64,000 nt of DNA from Phaeoceros laevis (Eukaryota; Anthocerotophyta; Anthocerotopsida; Notothyladales): positions 311,350 to 375,349 of the forward strand of contig JBNGIQ010009481.1 of the NCBI GenBank assembly GCA_049999765.1, given 5' to 3'. Positions within the stretch are counted from its first letter, which is position 1. Each line of letters opens with the position of its first letter. Below are positions 32,774 to 44,800 of the stretch, one piece after another. Below the pieces are notes generated by a model. The model saw only the letters and a list, made by a program, of their open reading frames with translations. It did not search any database and was not told the origin of the DNA. The translations under genes were made by a program, and so were the position numbers.

Positions 32774-34920
32774 ATGAACATGGCGTGGACAGTGTTTCTG
32801 GCTGTATTGTGCTGCGCGTCATTAGCCCCGCGCTGCTTTGGGGTGCCAACTCCAGGTAGGAAATTCAGTCACGACATGATAATTGTGTATGCACAGATCA
32901 GAGTTTGTGATCTATTTCCCTGCAGCTTCCTGTTTGAACTTCCTGTGCCAACATGTGTAATTTGCCTTGATCACGCGTACTTGAGAAACCGAACATCGAT
33001 CTGGTTTGTGGTTTACTTAGAAACTTCTGTTTGTGAACTTGAAACAGGTCCCATTTACGCCGATCCACGATACAGCTTCGTCCAGGATGCTACTAATGCT
33101 CCTGACCGCACACCCTCCTTCGACTACATCATTATTGGAGGTGGCACCGCAGGCTGCCCGCTAGCAGCCACACTGTCGTCCAACTACTCTGTGCTGTTGC
33201 TTGAGAGAGGGGGTCAGCCTTACCACGACCCCAGTGTTAGCCGTCTTGATGGGTACTTGACAATTCAAACGGAAGCAACCGAAAATGCAACAACAGCCGG
33301 CCAACGATTCGTATCGGAGGACGGTGTGATGAATCTGAGAGCCAACGTTCTCGGAGGAGGCAGTGCCGTGAATGCAGGCTTCTTCACTTACGCCAGTCCG
33401 GCGTATGTCAGGCGGTTTGGATGGAATCAAGCGCTGGTAAATGAGTCCTACGCATGGGTGGCAAGGGTGGTGGGACGATTTCCTGTTGTGAGGCAGTGGC
33501 AAAACGCCTTCAGGAGCGGCCTGCAGCAGGCTGGTATCCTTCCTTACAACGGTGAGACCTACGAACACCTGCCAGGCACAAAAGTTGGAGGTACCATTTT
33601 CGACGACAATGGCTACCGTCACACTGCAGCCGACCTTCTGCAGTACGCTGATCCGACCAGGCTGACAGTTCACACTGGAGCCACTGTGGAGCAGATCTTG
33701 CTTCGTACAGGGAACGGCAAACCACAAGCATACGGCGTCGTGTACTCTGACTCGGACGGCGTTGGGCACACTGCAATCCTGCGAAGAGATGGGCAAGGAG
33801 ATGTGATTCTGGCAGCAGGGGCCCTGGGAAGCCCTCAGTTGTTGATGTTGAGTGGTATTGGGCCTGCATCCAAACTAAGGCCCCATGGAATCCGGGTGAA
33901 GGTGGCTCTGGAGGGGGTGGGTGAGCGCATGGCTGACAATCCAACCAATGGTATTTTCGTGCCATCGCCCAGCCCTGTGGAGACTTCCCTTATTCAGATT
34001 GTAGGGATCACTCCCTACGGCAGCTTCATCGAGGGGGCAAGCGGAATTGGGATGATGCAGATGGGGCAAGGCGGCTTGAGCACCGTTCCCCCGAGTAACC
34101 GAACCGTTGGGCTTCTCCAGGAGTTCAATGAAAGGCTGCAAAACTTGACGCAGAACATTGTGCAACAGTTGACACAGGGAGGAATATTTCTGCAGAAGGT
34201 AATTAATCAACGTCTTACTTTCAAGAATCAAAATCCCTCACCAGCGCATAGATCTCCTGAAGTTGGCCCCTTTGTGAGCTGAATTTGCGCTTTGACAAGT
34301 TTCCTAGAATTTTTTTGCTGCGCAGGTGATAGGGCCAATTGCCACCGGGACGCTCCGGCTTCGAAGTCGCAACATCAGAGACAACCCAACTGTAAGATTC
34401 AACTACTACTCGGAGCCAGAAGACTTACAGGCGTGTGTTGACGGTGTGCGCGTCATAGACCGCGTAATCAGATCATCAGCCTTTAGAGATTTCAGATACG
34501 AGTTCCCCAGGAGTTTGCCAGGCACCGTGCAGACACATTCTAACTTAATTGGAGCCCTGCCCCCGACGTACATAGATGACACAGAGAGACTGGGGCAGTG
34601 GTGCAGAGACACAGTGATCACAATCTGGCATTACCATGGAGGATGCCGTGTGGGCTCTGTAGTCGATGAAAAGACTCATCGCGTAATTGGCGTGGATGCT
34701 CTGCGGGTCATCGACGGCTCCACTTGGAACTTCACTCCAGGAACGAATCCACAAGCGACTGTTATGATGTTTGGCCGGTCAGCATTCATGTATCTTCAGC
34801 TAACTTGTCTCATTGAGTCAACTGGATTGTTTATTAAAGTTGCTAATCTCACTGTTTGGATGCAGATATATGGGGGTGCAGATACTACGTGAGCGTGCAG
34901 GGGAAACGAATGTCTACTGA
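32774..34920 (+). CDS. HOTHEAD-like GMC oxidoreductase
   Basis: Exons 32774-32855, 33048-34198, 34326-34777 and 34866-34920 join in frame to 579 residues. The N terminus (MNMAWTVFLAVLCCASLAPRCFG) is a signal peptide. An in-frame ATG at 32735 is possible but would spoil it. The FAD-binding motif is YIIIGGGTAGCPLAATLS, followed by VLLLERGG, RANVLGGGSAVNAGF, ILAAGALGSPQLLMLSGIGP, and the active-site region WHYHGGCRVG with GTNPQATVMMFGR. It matches the plant HOTHEAD/ACE family, FAD alcohol oxidoreductases linked to long-chain omega-hydroxy fatty acid oxidation for cutin and to cuticle permeability. It is probably secreted or in the endomembrane system. Intact. The substrate in this organism is inferred only from the family. 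Confidence 0.9.
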
Positions 34921-34966
34921 TGAGTCCTGGGGATTTTTCCTACTTGTGCAATGGTGTTCTCAAAAA

Positions 34967-35640
34967 TTCCAAGCTCTTGAGGACATTTTAGATGTGCCAG
35001 GAAGTTAGTACAGAAACAAGCAATCGTCCTATTAGGCTAGTTTAGAGACTTCAGATGAGATGGCCAAACTTGTGGCTACATCTGAACACGTTTGTGATCT
35101 AGAGGATATGAAGGACTTACCTCAAAAAATGTTTGCTCAATACATTGCCCAGAAAACTTTCCAATCTATTTGCTCAGCTTTCTTTATGACTTGTGCTCAA
35201 TGATAGTGCCCAACCTCATCCCAAATACGGAAGAGAGAGCATATGGAAGGCTTACGCTTACTAGTGGCAGCAGTGGTTGACCCCCAGTACTCCCTTCATG
35301 CATTTTCGAAATACTAGCGAACAAAACGCTTAAGACTGTGAGCAAGCCTGTACAACGCCAAGACAACAAAGGGAAAAAGAAAAGCACGCTGACAGGGGCA
35401 TGCATTATGCATCTTACAAGAACGACGGGTTCACTAGCTGGGCCAGACTTGAGAACGAGCCGCTTAAGTACTAGGTTGTTACTCAGGTCTCTGCAGAGCA
35501 CCCATAATCTGCACATTGCTCATTACCGGAAACAACAGGGCAAGCTCATCAGACAAATGACAACTCACAGTTTTCAACTCACAAAGTGGTGATGAGGCAA
35601 CTCATCACCACATGGAGCTAGAGTAAAAGATGCAGTCATC
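34967..35640 (-). repeat. Receptor-kinase-derived repeat, copy A
   Basis: A long match to 36.30-36.96 kb and 42.67-43.46 kb. On the minus strand it carries a single LRR exon after an intron acceptor (CTGCAG then AGACCTGAGTAACAACCTAG, reading DLSNNLV). It lacks a ~110-bp segment present in copies B and C. Confidence 0.8.
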
Positions 35641-36060
35641 GTTTGGAGAGCTGGAGCAGATTCTCTGGCGGTACAAAAAACTAGCTAGACTAGCTGAAAG
35701 AAGGTGTCGCAAGGTGGAGACTGAGGTAGTCTACAGACTGACCAGTACTCACCAAGCTTGGTGAGTGACAGTACAAGACCGAAGTGTTGGTTTTACAACT
35801 GATTGGCACTCCCTGGGAGCCATCTTGATCGTGTGTACTGGACTAGTTAGTTAGCCAAGAAGGTCCCTTGAGCATGAGAAGCAAACTTTTAGAAGAGTTG
35901 CTGTACATGTGCACTAGCCATATATGTAAGCTGTTTTGTTTCCAAATTTAAGGGCAACCGGAGATGGATACCACACAAGCTCCCTGAGCTCATGATCAAG
36001 GAACATTACAGTCCCTGCAATCAGTCTCTAAGGTCGGTTCTAGCCTTTGGAGTAAATTTC
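35641..36060. other. Intergenic, no gene recognised
   Basis: No supported coding region or RNA gene between the two repeat copies. Confidence 0.5.
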
Positions 36061-36965
36061 ATTGTAAACACCGCTTGAACACACTCGTGCAGAGTAAACA
36101 CCGCTTCATCCGCATGCTCCTCCCTAGCCGCTCTCCCACTGGTACTGGCTGCTTCAGCTGCCAGATATGCAACTTGACGTGCAACTTCACTCGTGGGCAA
36201 CTTGACGTGCCATATGGGCAACTTGACGTGCGCAACATAGAATAACGGGCCTTTAAAGTTTTAACCCGTTTCACATGGGCCTGACTATCTAGTGTTTCTC
36301 AAAAAATTCCAAGCTCTTGAGGACATTTTAGATGTGCCAGGAAGTGTAGTACAGAAACAAACAACCGACCTATTAGGCTAGTAGTTTAGAGACTTTAGAT
36401 GAGATGGAAAAACTTGTGGCTACATCTGAACACGTCATAAAAACTTCCTTGTTGCATTGTCTCTAGCAGCATATAAGTTATCCCAATTTGAATGGAGAAG
36501 AAGAAACTTAAATACTACATGCTTGATGGGTCCAAAAGGGCCACAAGTTTGTGATATAGAGGATATAAAGGACTTACCTCAAACAATGTTTGCTCAATAC
36601 ATTGCCCAGAAAACTTTCCAATCTATTTGTTGTTCAGCTCAGCTTTCCTTATGACTCGTGCTCAATGATAGTGCCGAACCTCATCCCAAATACGAAAGAG
36701 AGAGCATATGGAAGGCTTACGCTTATTAGTGGCAGCAGTGGTTCACCCCCCGTACTCCATGCATTTTCGAAATACTAGCAAGCAAAACGCTTAAGACTGT
36801 GAGCAAGCCTGTACAACTCCAAGACAACAAAGGGAAAAAGAAAAGCACGCTGACAGGGGCATGCATTAAGCATCTTACAAAAACGACGGGTTCACTAGCT
36901 GTGCCAGACTTGAGAACGAGCCGCTTACTAGGTTGTTACTCAGGTCTTGTTACTCAGCTTGCTGT
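36061..36965 (-). repeat. Receptor-kinase-derived repeat, copy B, with GGGCAACTTGACGTGC minisatellite
   Basis: Begins with short tandem copies of GCAACTTGACGTGC (about 36.16-36.24 kb), continues through TCTTGAGGACATTTTAGATG, and ends in the LRR exon relic (about 36.90-36.96 kb). The whole unit recurs in the same order at 42.42-43.46 kb, so a segment of about 1 kb is duplicated on either side of the Roco-caspase gene. Confidence 0.85.
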
Positions 36966-37923
36966 AAACTCTACATGTTAGATGTACGCTGTGTGCCAGA
37001 AAGGATAATTTGCTACCCATGCCTGAAACATCTTCATACATCACTTGAAGAAACCTGTATCTCATCTGCTCACAAGTCTCTCTGCAGCAGCAGCAGCTTC
37101 AGAGTTCTGATTTTCATTTCCGGTGGCCAACTATTTCAGAGCTTTCAATATATAAGAAATCTCTATAAGACTACATAAATGCATTGCCTCATTCAAACAA
37201 GTCATTCAAGTAGAGTCTGCAGAATGTCAAATAGTCTTTGAGCACCGTGGATCCATGTGCAAATCTCACCCTGAGGTGCAAATTTGCAAATCGGCTCATT
37301 TGCAATCATCAACTAGAATCTCAAGGTGTGCCAAGTCAAACAGAGGTCTCCACACCTATGTAGTCGACTACCTAGGAATCCTGTGGCACCAAACCAGCGT
37401 CAGAATTAATTTGTGCAAGATTGACGAAAGGTGAAACTCAATGCAAATAGACCTGAGAATATGAGCAGGATGATGTCATCCTTTCTCGAGTCACCTGAGA
37501 ACGTGCAGTGAAAGATACACAGGATACACAAGGTTGTGAATTGCCGGGTCGATATCTTCAACAAGTTTACAGGGAACTCGTGTGTTCGCAATTTTTACCA
37601 ATGCTGGCTTGCCATTACAAGCAGCAGCGCTGGCAAACTGGTGGCTACAAGTCTCCAGCTCATCCTGCCAGTATTTGTTGAGCTGTAGTAGAGACCATTT
37701 TGATTGCAATTCATACAGGATCGATTCCTTCCTGCATATGCAACTGCTCCTTCGAAGGATAACCTGATCGATGCTGAGCAGACACATATCATATGGCAAG
37801 TGCTCCATATCACCACATGTGTGCACGTCAATCAGACAAGCCATCAAAGTCGAAAAACATCCTCCAACCTGCCTAGAGCTGTAAGGTACCACGATAGGGC
37901 ACCTTACACGTGTACATACTGAT
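36966..37923. other. Intergenic downstream of the Roco-caspase gene
   Basis: Only short frames. It serves as 3' flank of the minus-strand gene ending at 37924. No supported gene. Confidence 0.5.
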
Positions 37924-40900
37924 TTACCGCAAGAAGAAGCGTTTGGTGAGGCTGCTCACCACAATAGGACACTGCCGTACCGGTCTTATGTTTCCATGTT
38001 TATCCTTCCAGGTATTTTTCTCGTGAAAAACCGCGTAGTTCACATTCTTGATGATGTCATACACATCTGTGGTATGGCGCTTGGAGTCGAAAGCCTCCAC
38101 CAACGCAGTGACAAAGGTGGCGCCTTCTGCAGGATGCCTTGCAGACGCCGAACCCCCAGAAGTTGAAAACGCCACCAAGGTGTCAGCCAAGTCCTCCACA
38201 TACCGATGCTCGGTACTTTCGACGGGCTGCTTATACGGTGGCTGGCAGATATCGGACGGTCCAGGGTTGTCGGCTGAGGGTAGCTTGTTAATACCCCGAC
38301 ATGAGTTGACAAAAAACAGCTTGGGCTTGCCTCGCAACTGCTTGCATGTCCTAAAGGGTGCCAGAATTTCATCCAGCAGAATTCTGTCCAGGTCTTCGTC
38401 GACGATGTAGTGCCCCCGAAATTCGTCAGTGCTTCCATGAGCATTCACAAAACATACAAAGCACTCATCGTCTGCAACGACACTATTATCAGCAAGATGT
38501 TTCAGCTCCTCCTGAAGATCCCCAGCTTTGTAGTCCACCAAGTCATACGCCTCTAACCCAAGCCTGTTGGCTAGAACTTTCAACTTCCCTCGATCTACAC
38601 TGCCACCTGGTCTAGCCTCCTCCATGCTTATAATGACAGCCGCACCCCGCTTCTCCCCATCTGTTAGAATCCTGCAGGGGTAACAGTTGTCGTCCAACGA
38701 TGCCAGCTCTCCATTGAGAAGACTTATTGCTGAGTCTGAACCAGCAGGTAACACGAGACTACCGGCTTCATTCCTCACCTCCGGCCAAGAATGCCTGTAG
38801 TCAGGAAAACTACTAATACACTTTGTTAGTTCATCAATCTCACTGGCCTGATCCTTTCGGTAGGCACAGAGTATAGGGTTGACTGCTTGGAAACATGCAG
38901 GACGGATGATGGCCTCACTGAGTGTCACCCCTGGACATCCCTCCTGTGACGCACAACTTTTGCGGATGGTGCTGACAAAGTTGTCGTGCATGAATTGCAC
39001 GGTTTCTGAGTGGGGCAAGGACGACTTGACCAAGATGTCTACAAAGTAACCAGAAAAGCCACTGTACTCCACCAGAATCTCCATGCTATTCACCCGAATG
39101 CGGAATAGGTTCTTCTCCAAACTCCATTCCACGGTTTCCTTGCCATCCCACTTTTCCAAAGCGTGCTTTCGCAACACCACCTACAGGCAGGTACACACAA
39201 ATGCATGGCCACAAGTTTGTATACAACTTTCAAGACTTTCAAGACTGACATTCGATGTTCAAAGGAATTGCTAGACTAGAGCTAGAGATATTTTTCCCTT
39301 GGAGAGAACGAAGGCTTGCCTACGTCAACCTTGGGGAGGGACTAGTAAGATTACCTGAAGACGTGGGTAGAAGCCATCTGTGAGCATAGTTCTGTTCCGA
39401 TCAGCACATGCAAGCCTCCGGCCCACATGAATAAGGCGTAGTTCCCCCTTCCAGCCAGTATACCATGTCAGAGGCCGCATGCCATTCGCAGCTTTCGAAT
39501 CCTCGTCCCCAAACAGGGCTGGAAAAAGGTATCCTGTCTTGGGATCCCCAGGACTTGCCTCGTAGCATAAGTCCAAGAGCATCAAGAGCTGAATGAGCTG
39601 ATCTGGTTGCACACCCATTTTCGAGTCCATGCCTGGAACACTTTCCAGGGCCTTATCCAATAAGTTGCTAAGATGCTTCTTGTTGATGAACCCGTTTCTG
39701 GGATGATAATTGGTTCCTGGCGTGTATCTTGCTTGAGAAGAAAAGGGGTCCACGAGATTTCCAAGAACTCCATGCCCAAACCACCTAGGGTTGGTGATGA
39801 TGAAATCCAGCTTGTCGTGATATATCACCTCTCCAACATCCTGCAAGTAAGCTGCTACTGGTCTCCACCCGCCTTCTTCGTAAAGAATGCCGGCTGCCTG
39901 GGACACAGACTTGCACATTTTCGCAAACTCCACTGTAGACATGATCGGAGTGGGCAAACCATCCAATTGTTTGACAACCTGACTGCATATCTCAGGCTCA
40001 GCTTCAAGACCAGGCAGCTTGCTCTTGAACGACTCCTGGATCTCATGTACCCACTTGTTGAGGCCGTCATCCTCCACATCCCGGGCATTCACAATACACG
40101 GGTCCTGCTGTAGGGAAATCAAGTCGCGGAACTGGGCTTCCAAGCGGGAGACAACATCCTCAGCACCAGACAGCCACGACACCTCGTCCGCCTTGTGCGT
40201 GCTGTAGTAGGCTAGTCTGTCCCTGTTGGTGATTACCACCACCACCGAAGGTTTGGCTGCCGAGCCGGGCCCGGTGTTAGAGGCAATGAATCTGAGCCAA
40301 TACAACACCTCTCCTTCAAAGCGCTCTAGCGTCTTCACCTCGCCTGATGCAGGGACCCTTTCGTTAGGGCTTATGATAGGGCTGATGGCCAGAACAAACT
40401 GGGTGGCCGCATTGCTGGTACTGGGGAAAATGAAGTGGTGGAGAGCGTGAAACTCTCGGTGGCCAGCGAAGTCCCAAACGGAAATCCGATTGCCTGCCTC
40501 ATCTGTGAGCACATTGATGCTTATTCCGCTAGTCCGCCTGTCCAACTCCTTGTCGCGTAGTGAGGCTTGTTCACGCACTTCAGCCATGCTTGTTGTTGGT
40601 CCGTCGCCGGTTGCAGGACGTTGCTGGCGCACAAGCTTAAACAAGGCTTCGCACAGAGTAGATTTCCCTGCTCAAAGTAGTAGCACAAATGTGTTTAGAA
40701 GAGTGATGCAATGTTTTCAACAGCAAGCTCCAAAACTCTTCAAACGATGAGAAATAATTGTTGTATGCCAGTCAATACCTGCGTACTCCCTTCCACAAAG
40801 CACAACTCGACAAGACTTGGCTTTCGCTTTGGGCAAAAGCGACAAAGCATGCCTGAAGTTCTTGTTGCGAAGAAGCTCCTCGGCCAAGCATCCTGCCATG

Positions 40901-42111
40901 CCGGCCTTTGAAAGCGGAGTGTCGTCAACATCGATGAGCTCCAAGGCGGTGTTGCTAGTCTTCAGCAGATCTACGAGAGCCTCAAGCACACCTGTGGCTG
41001 TCACTCCCACTGATCTGCTCGCATGCAGCTCCCTGAGAGTGGAGTTCTTTTTCAGTGCTGGGATGATGTGGCGCACCCAGTCATCCGAGCTCAGAGGCGC
41101 TTTCCTAACACCTAATTTGATCAAGCTCGTGTTGCGCTCAATCATCAAGGCCATGGATTCCACAGGGAACTCGCGTAGGAAACCCAGTTCCACATCATTA
41201 AGAGTTGTGTTGTTCGGCCTGTCGGGCCCACGCGCATCCGAGGCCGGGGTGAGCAGCTCCAGCAGCAGGGTCAAACCGTTTTTCCCAATCCTGTTGTTTC
41301 CCAGAGTGAGAGTGCGCAGTTTGGTATTCCGTGCCAGCGCTGTCGACAGGAAGCCGGCACCTCGGTCTGTCATGCCTGTGCCCAACATCTGCAGAAAGTT
41401 GAGGGATGTGTTGTGCTTCAAGAGCTCCGCCACATAGCCAGTCCCTTCATCACCTACATCTTCATTGAGCCCTATGTCGAGGCGCTCCAACGTTTGGTTC
41501 TCCTTCAACCCAGGTACGAGCAGCCTGACACCTTTGCTTGCCAAATTGGTTGAGGGCAAGAGGAGAACCTTGAGACACCTGTTGCTTCTCAACGCCGCTG
41601 CGAGCCTCTCGCAACACTGGTCATTGCCAAACACCCGCTGCCCTCTCAAACACAGATCGCGCACCTTGGAGCACTGGTGCCCCAAGTTGGCACACAGGCT
41701 CGCTGTCATGTCTTTGTCGAGGCGCGGAAAAGGTTTCAATCCCTCGGGGTGGAAGTCCTCGTCAGGTCGTGAGTATGTCATGTCCACATGAGTGAAAGTG
41801 GAGAGCGCACCGGCACCGCGACCCAGCAAAGCCAGCATCAGAGGCACAAAGGCGGCTTCTTTCAGCCTACCTAGGCCCTCTTCTCGCAACTTCAAGCTTC
41901 TCGCAAACTCTGTCACGTGCTGGAGGCGGAACTTGTACGGCGGATAGTTAGCAGCACTCACCCTCTCCAATGCGCGGATTCCAGTGTCGATCCTGGACTG
42001 GGAGAGGCCAATCCCGCGCAGAACCACGCTGATATCGGTGTCCTCGGCTGCTAAGTACTCTGCCGTTAAGCCAGGTACCCCTGGCCATTCTGGCCGTTCC
42101 GAACCAGCCAT
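37924..42111 (-). CDS. LRR-Roc-COR protein with C-terminal animal-type caspase domain
   Basis: Three exons, 42111-40779, 40667-39355 and 39180-37924, join in frame to 1300 residues. Residues 1-130 are helical and of unknown type. Residues about 150-420 are ribonuclease-inhibitor-type LRRs (for example LRTLTLGNNRIGKNGLTLLL). Roc GTPase: P-loop GREYAGKST at 440-448 (the first intron splits the glycine codon 445), WDFAGH at 509-514 and TNRD at 591-594. A COR-like segment follows (FIITNPRWFGHGVLGN around 733-748). The C-terminal domain, about 1050-1300, is caspase-like: Arg1072, FVNAHGS with His1130, GKPKLFFVNSCRG with Cys1176, a ~30-residue linker with Asp1186 and Asp1192, then a p10-like part LVAFSTSGGSASARHPAEG with Arg1230. 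The inferred role is a nucleotide-switched protease in cell death or immunity. Known plant Roco proteins such as TORNADO1 lack this domain. Confidence 0.88.
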
Positions 42112-42419
42112 TCTAGACACACAGGAATGCCCGACTGCCTTCAGGAATGCCTGCCTGGCGAGGAATTTAAAGGAGAGCCCTCCAGGGGAGTCGGCACCGA
42201 GCTATGCTCTGTACATTTAGCAAGTTACAATCCTCCTACCTAGGGCTACAAACAATTGCTCCCTGCAGACCTGGATCCTTCGTGAACCAGTCTTCAATAA
42301 AAAGTGTGATGGTGCTAGAAAGTGGCCAGGTCGCTTCCTAGCAAATCCACCTCCGCAAGGTCGATGGTCCCACCACTCGTGCGTATGATGAGTCATCAGC
42401 GGCTGGCGGTGTTTACAAT

Positions 42420-43460
42420 GCTCAGCATGCTCCTCCCTAGGAGCTCTCCCACTGGTACTGGCTGCTTCAGCTGCCAGATATGCAACTTGACGTGCAACTT
42501 ATTAACTCGTGGGCAACTTGACGTGCCATATGGGCAACTTTGAAGTGCCGTGAGTCCGCACTGGTGGTGGCTGCTTCAGCTGCAACTTGACGTGCCATAT
42601 GGGCAACTTACGTGCGCAACATAGAATAACGGGCCTTCAAGCCCGTTTCACATGGGCCTGACTATCTGGTGTTTCTCAAAAATTCCAAGCTCTTGAGGAC
42701 ATTTTAGATGTGCCAGGAGGTGTAGTACATAAACAAACAATCGACCTATTAGGCTAGTAGTTTAGAGACTTTAGATGAGATGGCCAAACTTGTGGCTACA
42801 TCTGAACACGTCATAAAACTTCCTTGGTGCATTGTCTCGAGCAGCATATAAGTTATTGGGATTTGAATGGAGAAGAAGAAACTTAAATACTAAATGCTTG
42901 ATGGGTCCAAAAGGGCCACACGTTCGTGATATAGAGGATATGGACTTACCTCGAACAATGTTTGCTCAATACATTTGCCCAGAAAACTTTCCAATCTATT
43001 TGTTGTTCAGCTCAGCTTTCCTTATGACTCGTGCTCAATGATAGTGCTGAACCTCATCACAAATACGAAAGAGAGAGCATATGGAAGGCTTACGCTTACT
43101 AGTGGCCGCAGTGGTTCACCCCCAGTACTCCCTTCATGCATTTTCGAAATACTAGCAAACAAAACGTTTAAGACTGTGAGCAAGCCTGTACAACTCCAAG
43201 ACAACAAAGGGAAAAAGAAAAGCACGCTGACAGGGGCATGCATTATGCATCTTACAAGGACGACGGGTTCACTAGCTGTGCCAGACTTGAGAACGAGCCG
43301 CTTACTAGGTTGTTACTCAGGTCTCTGCAGTGAACCCATAGTCTGCACATTGCTCATTACCGGAAACAACAGGGCAAGCTCATCAGACAAATGACAACTC
43401 ACAGTTTTCCACTCATCACCACATGGAGCTCGAGTAAAAGATGCAGTCATCGTTTGGAGA
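42420..43460 (-). repeat. Receptor-kinase-derived repeat, copy C, with minisatellite
   Basis: Repeats copy B closely, including the GGGCAACTTGACGTGCC minisatellite (about 42.48-42.62 kb), the GAGGACATTTTAGATGTGCC segment and the LRR exon relic (DLSNNLVSGSFSSLAQLVNP on the minus strand near 43.26-43.33 kb). Direct orientation relative to copies A and B. Confidence 0.85.
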
Positions 43461-43599
43461 GCTGGAGCAGATTCTCTGGCGGTAGACGAAGAGCGATGTC
43501 ACGATAGAGCACTGGGAGCCTATGCATGTGCTAAGTACTAAGCTTTTAGGACGCATAAGAGGTAACACTGTTGGCTGGAACTAGGCCATCCTGTTGCAC

Positions 43600-44800
43600 C
43601 CAGGGCACAAAGGTCGAGGGCTTCCTGATCAAGCCCATGCTGGGCATAACCTGCAACCATAGCACTTGATCTTACGACATTTCGGCTTGTCAGTCGTCAA
43701 AAACGAGCATGAACGAACATTCTCTAAGCTCCCACATCTAGCATACATGTCTAACAGAGCACTTCCAACGAATGTGTACACCAGCTTCCAGTCCGGTATG
43801 TATCAGCTTCAGTAGCTGAGCGCGAATCCTTCTGCCCTCCTGGATGGCCCAAATGCTGCTACATGCCTCAAGAATTCCAAAAAACAGAGCCTTGTCTGTT
43901 GCCAACCCTTGCTGCTGCATCCCAGGCATGTAGATGAAGGGCTTCCTGACCATGCCCATGCTGAGCTTATCATGTCCACAGTGGCGTTGCCTACAAAAAG
44001 CTTCTCTGTCAATTCCCGGTTCCAATGCTGCTACAGGCTTTCAAGACGCTGCTAATATGGCAACAAACAGATTTACTTTGGAGTAATTTTTTTCAGCTGC
44101 ACTTTTGATGCTGAAGTACTTTTGTGATCAAAAGTGCAGCTGAAAAAACTTACTCCAAGGTAGCTACAGCTTCATCTGGTAGAACCCCAGCCTGCGACAT
44201 CTCTGAAAATAGCTCCAGCGCCTCTAGACCAAGTCTATTTTCAGAATATCCAGCGGTCATGGCACTCTAGGTCACCATCCCTTTGTCCCATGGGCAGCTT
44301 GTCAAACATGATGCAAGCCCCCTCTAGGCTTTTACATTTGACAGTACATGTCATTCAGAGTGCTGGTTCCAACAAGCACTTAGACTGGTTGCATATGTAA
44401 CGTTGTCATTTTGTTGCATTCCTGCATGAACATCAAGAGCTTCCAGACCAAATGGATACTGATTACATGCTCCGATCATCGCATGTATGTCCCAAGGTTT
44501 GTTTTGCATGCGTACCTACACATGTAGCTGCTTACCACCTTTCAAGGCAATGCTAGCATATGCCTTCAGAAGTCCCACAAATGTGATCTTGTCCACGGCC
44601 ATGCTGTCTTGTTGCATGAGCACATATAGTTTAAGGACTTCCACAGCCAATCCATGTTGGACATGTCCAAAGATCTTAGCACTCCATATGCATGTTGCTA
44701 CATCTCTTGTCGGCAAACTGTGAAAAAGACTCTGCGAGCATCTGATAGGCTCTCACATTTGCTATACATGCCCGCCGATGAGTTCCGGACGAGGATATTT
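43600..44800 (-). pseudogene. PPR protein gene, decayed
   Basis: The minus strand contains scattered pentatricopeptide-repeat blocks. MPTRDVATC and HVQHGLAVEVLKLYVLMQQD with KITFVGLLKAYASIALKGGKQLH lie at 44.51-44.72 kb. A broken block (LEALELFSEM-like in mixed frames) lies at 44.16-44.40 kb. QQGLATDKALFFGILEACSS with LIHTGLEAG lies at 43.76-43.93 kb. The order and 35-residue rhythm fit an organelle RNA-editing-type PPR protein. Stops and frameshifts throughout make it non-functional. Confidence 0.75.
44077..44159. repeat. Near-perfect inverted repeat (hairpin), about 34-bp arms
   Basis: The left arm CTTTGGAGTAATTTTTTTCA continues GCTGCACTTTTGAT. The right arm is its complement with about two mismatches, around a ~15-base loop. 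It sits inside the decayed PPR gene. It could be a tiny foldback element or a small-RNA precursor. Confidence 0.75.

Noticed and set aside
37924-39180. Reading the C-terminal domain as a plant metacaspase
   Set aside because: The Cys motif is NSCRG rather than DSCHSG, and a p10-like segment with the SxRxP...G pattern follows. Both point to the caspase branch.
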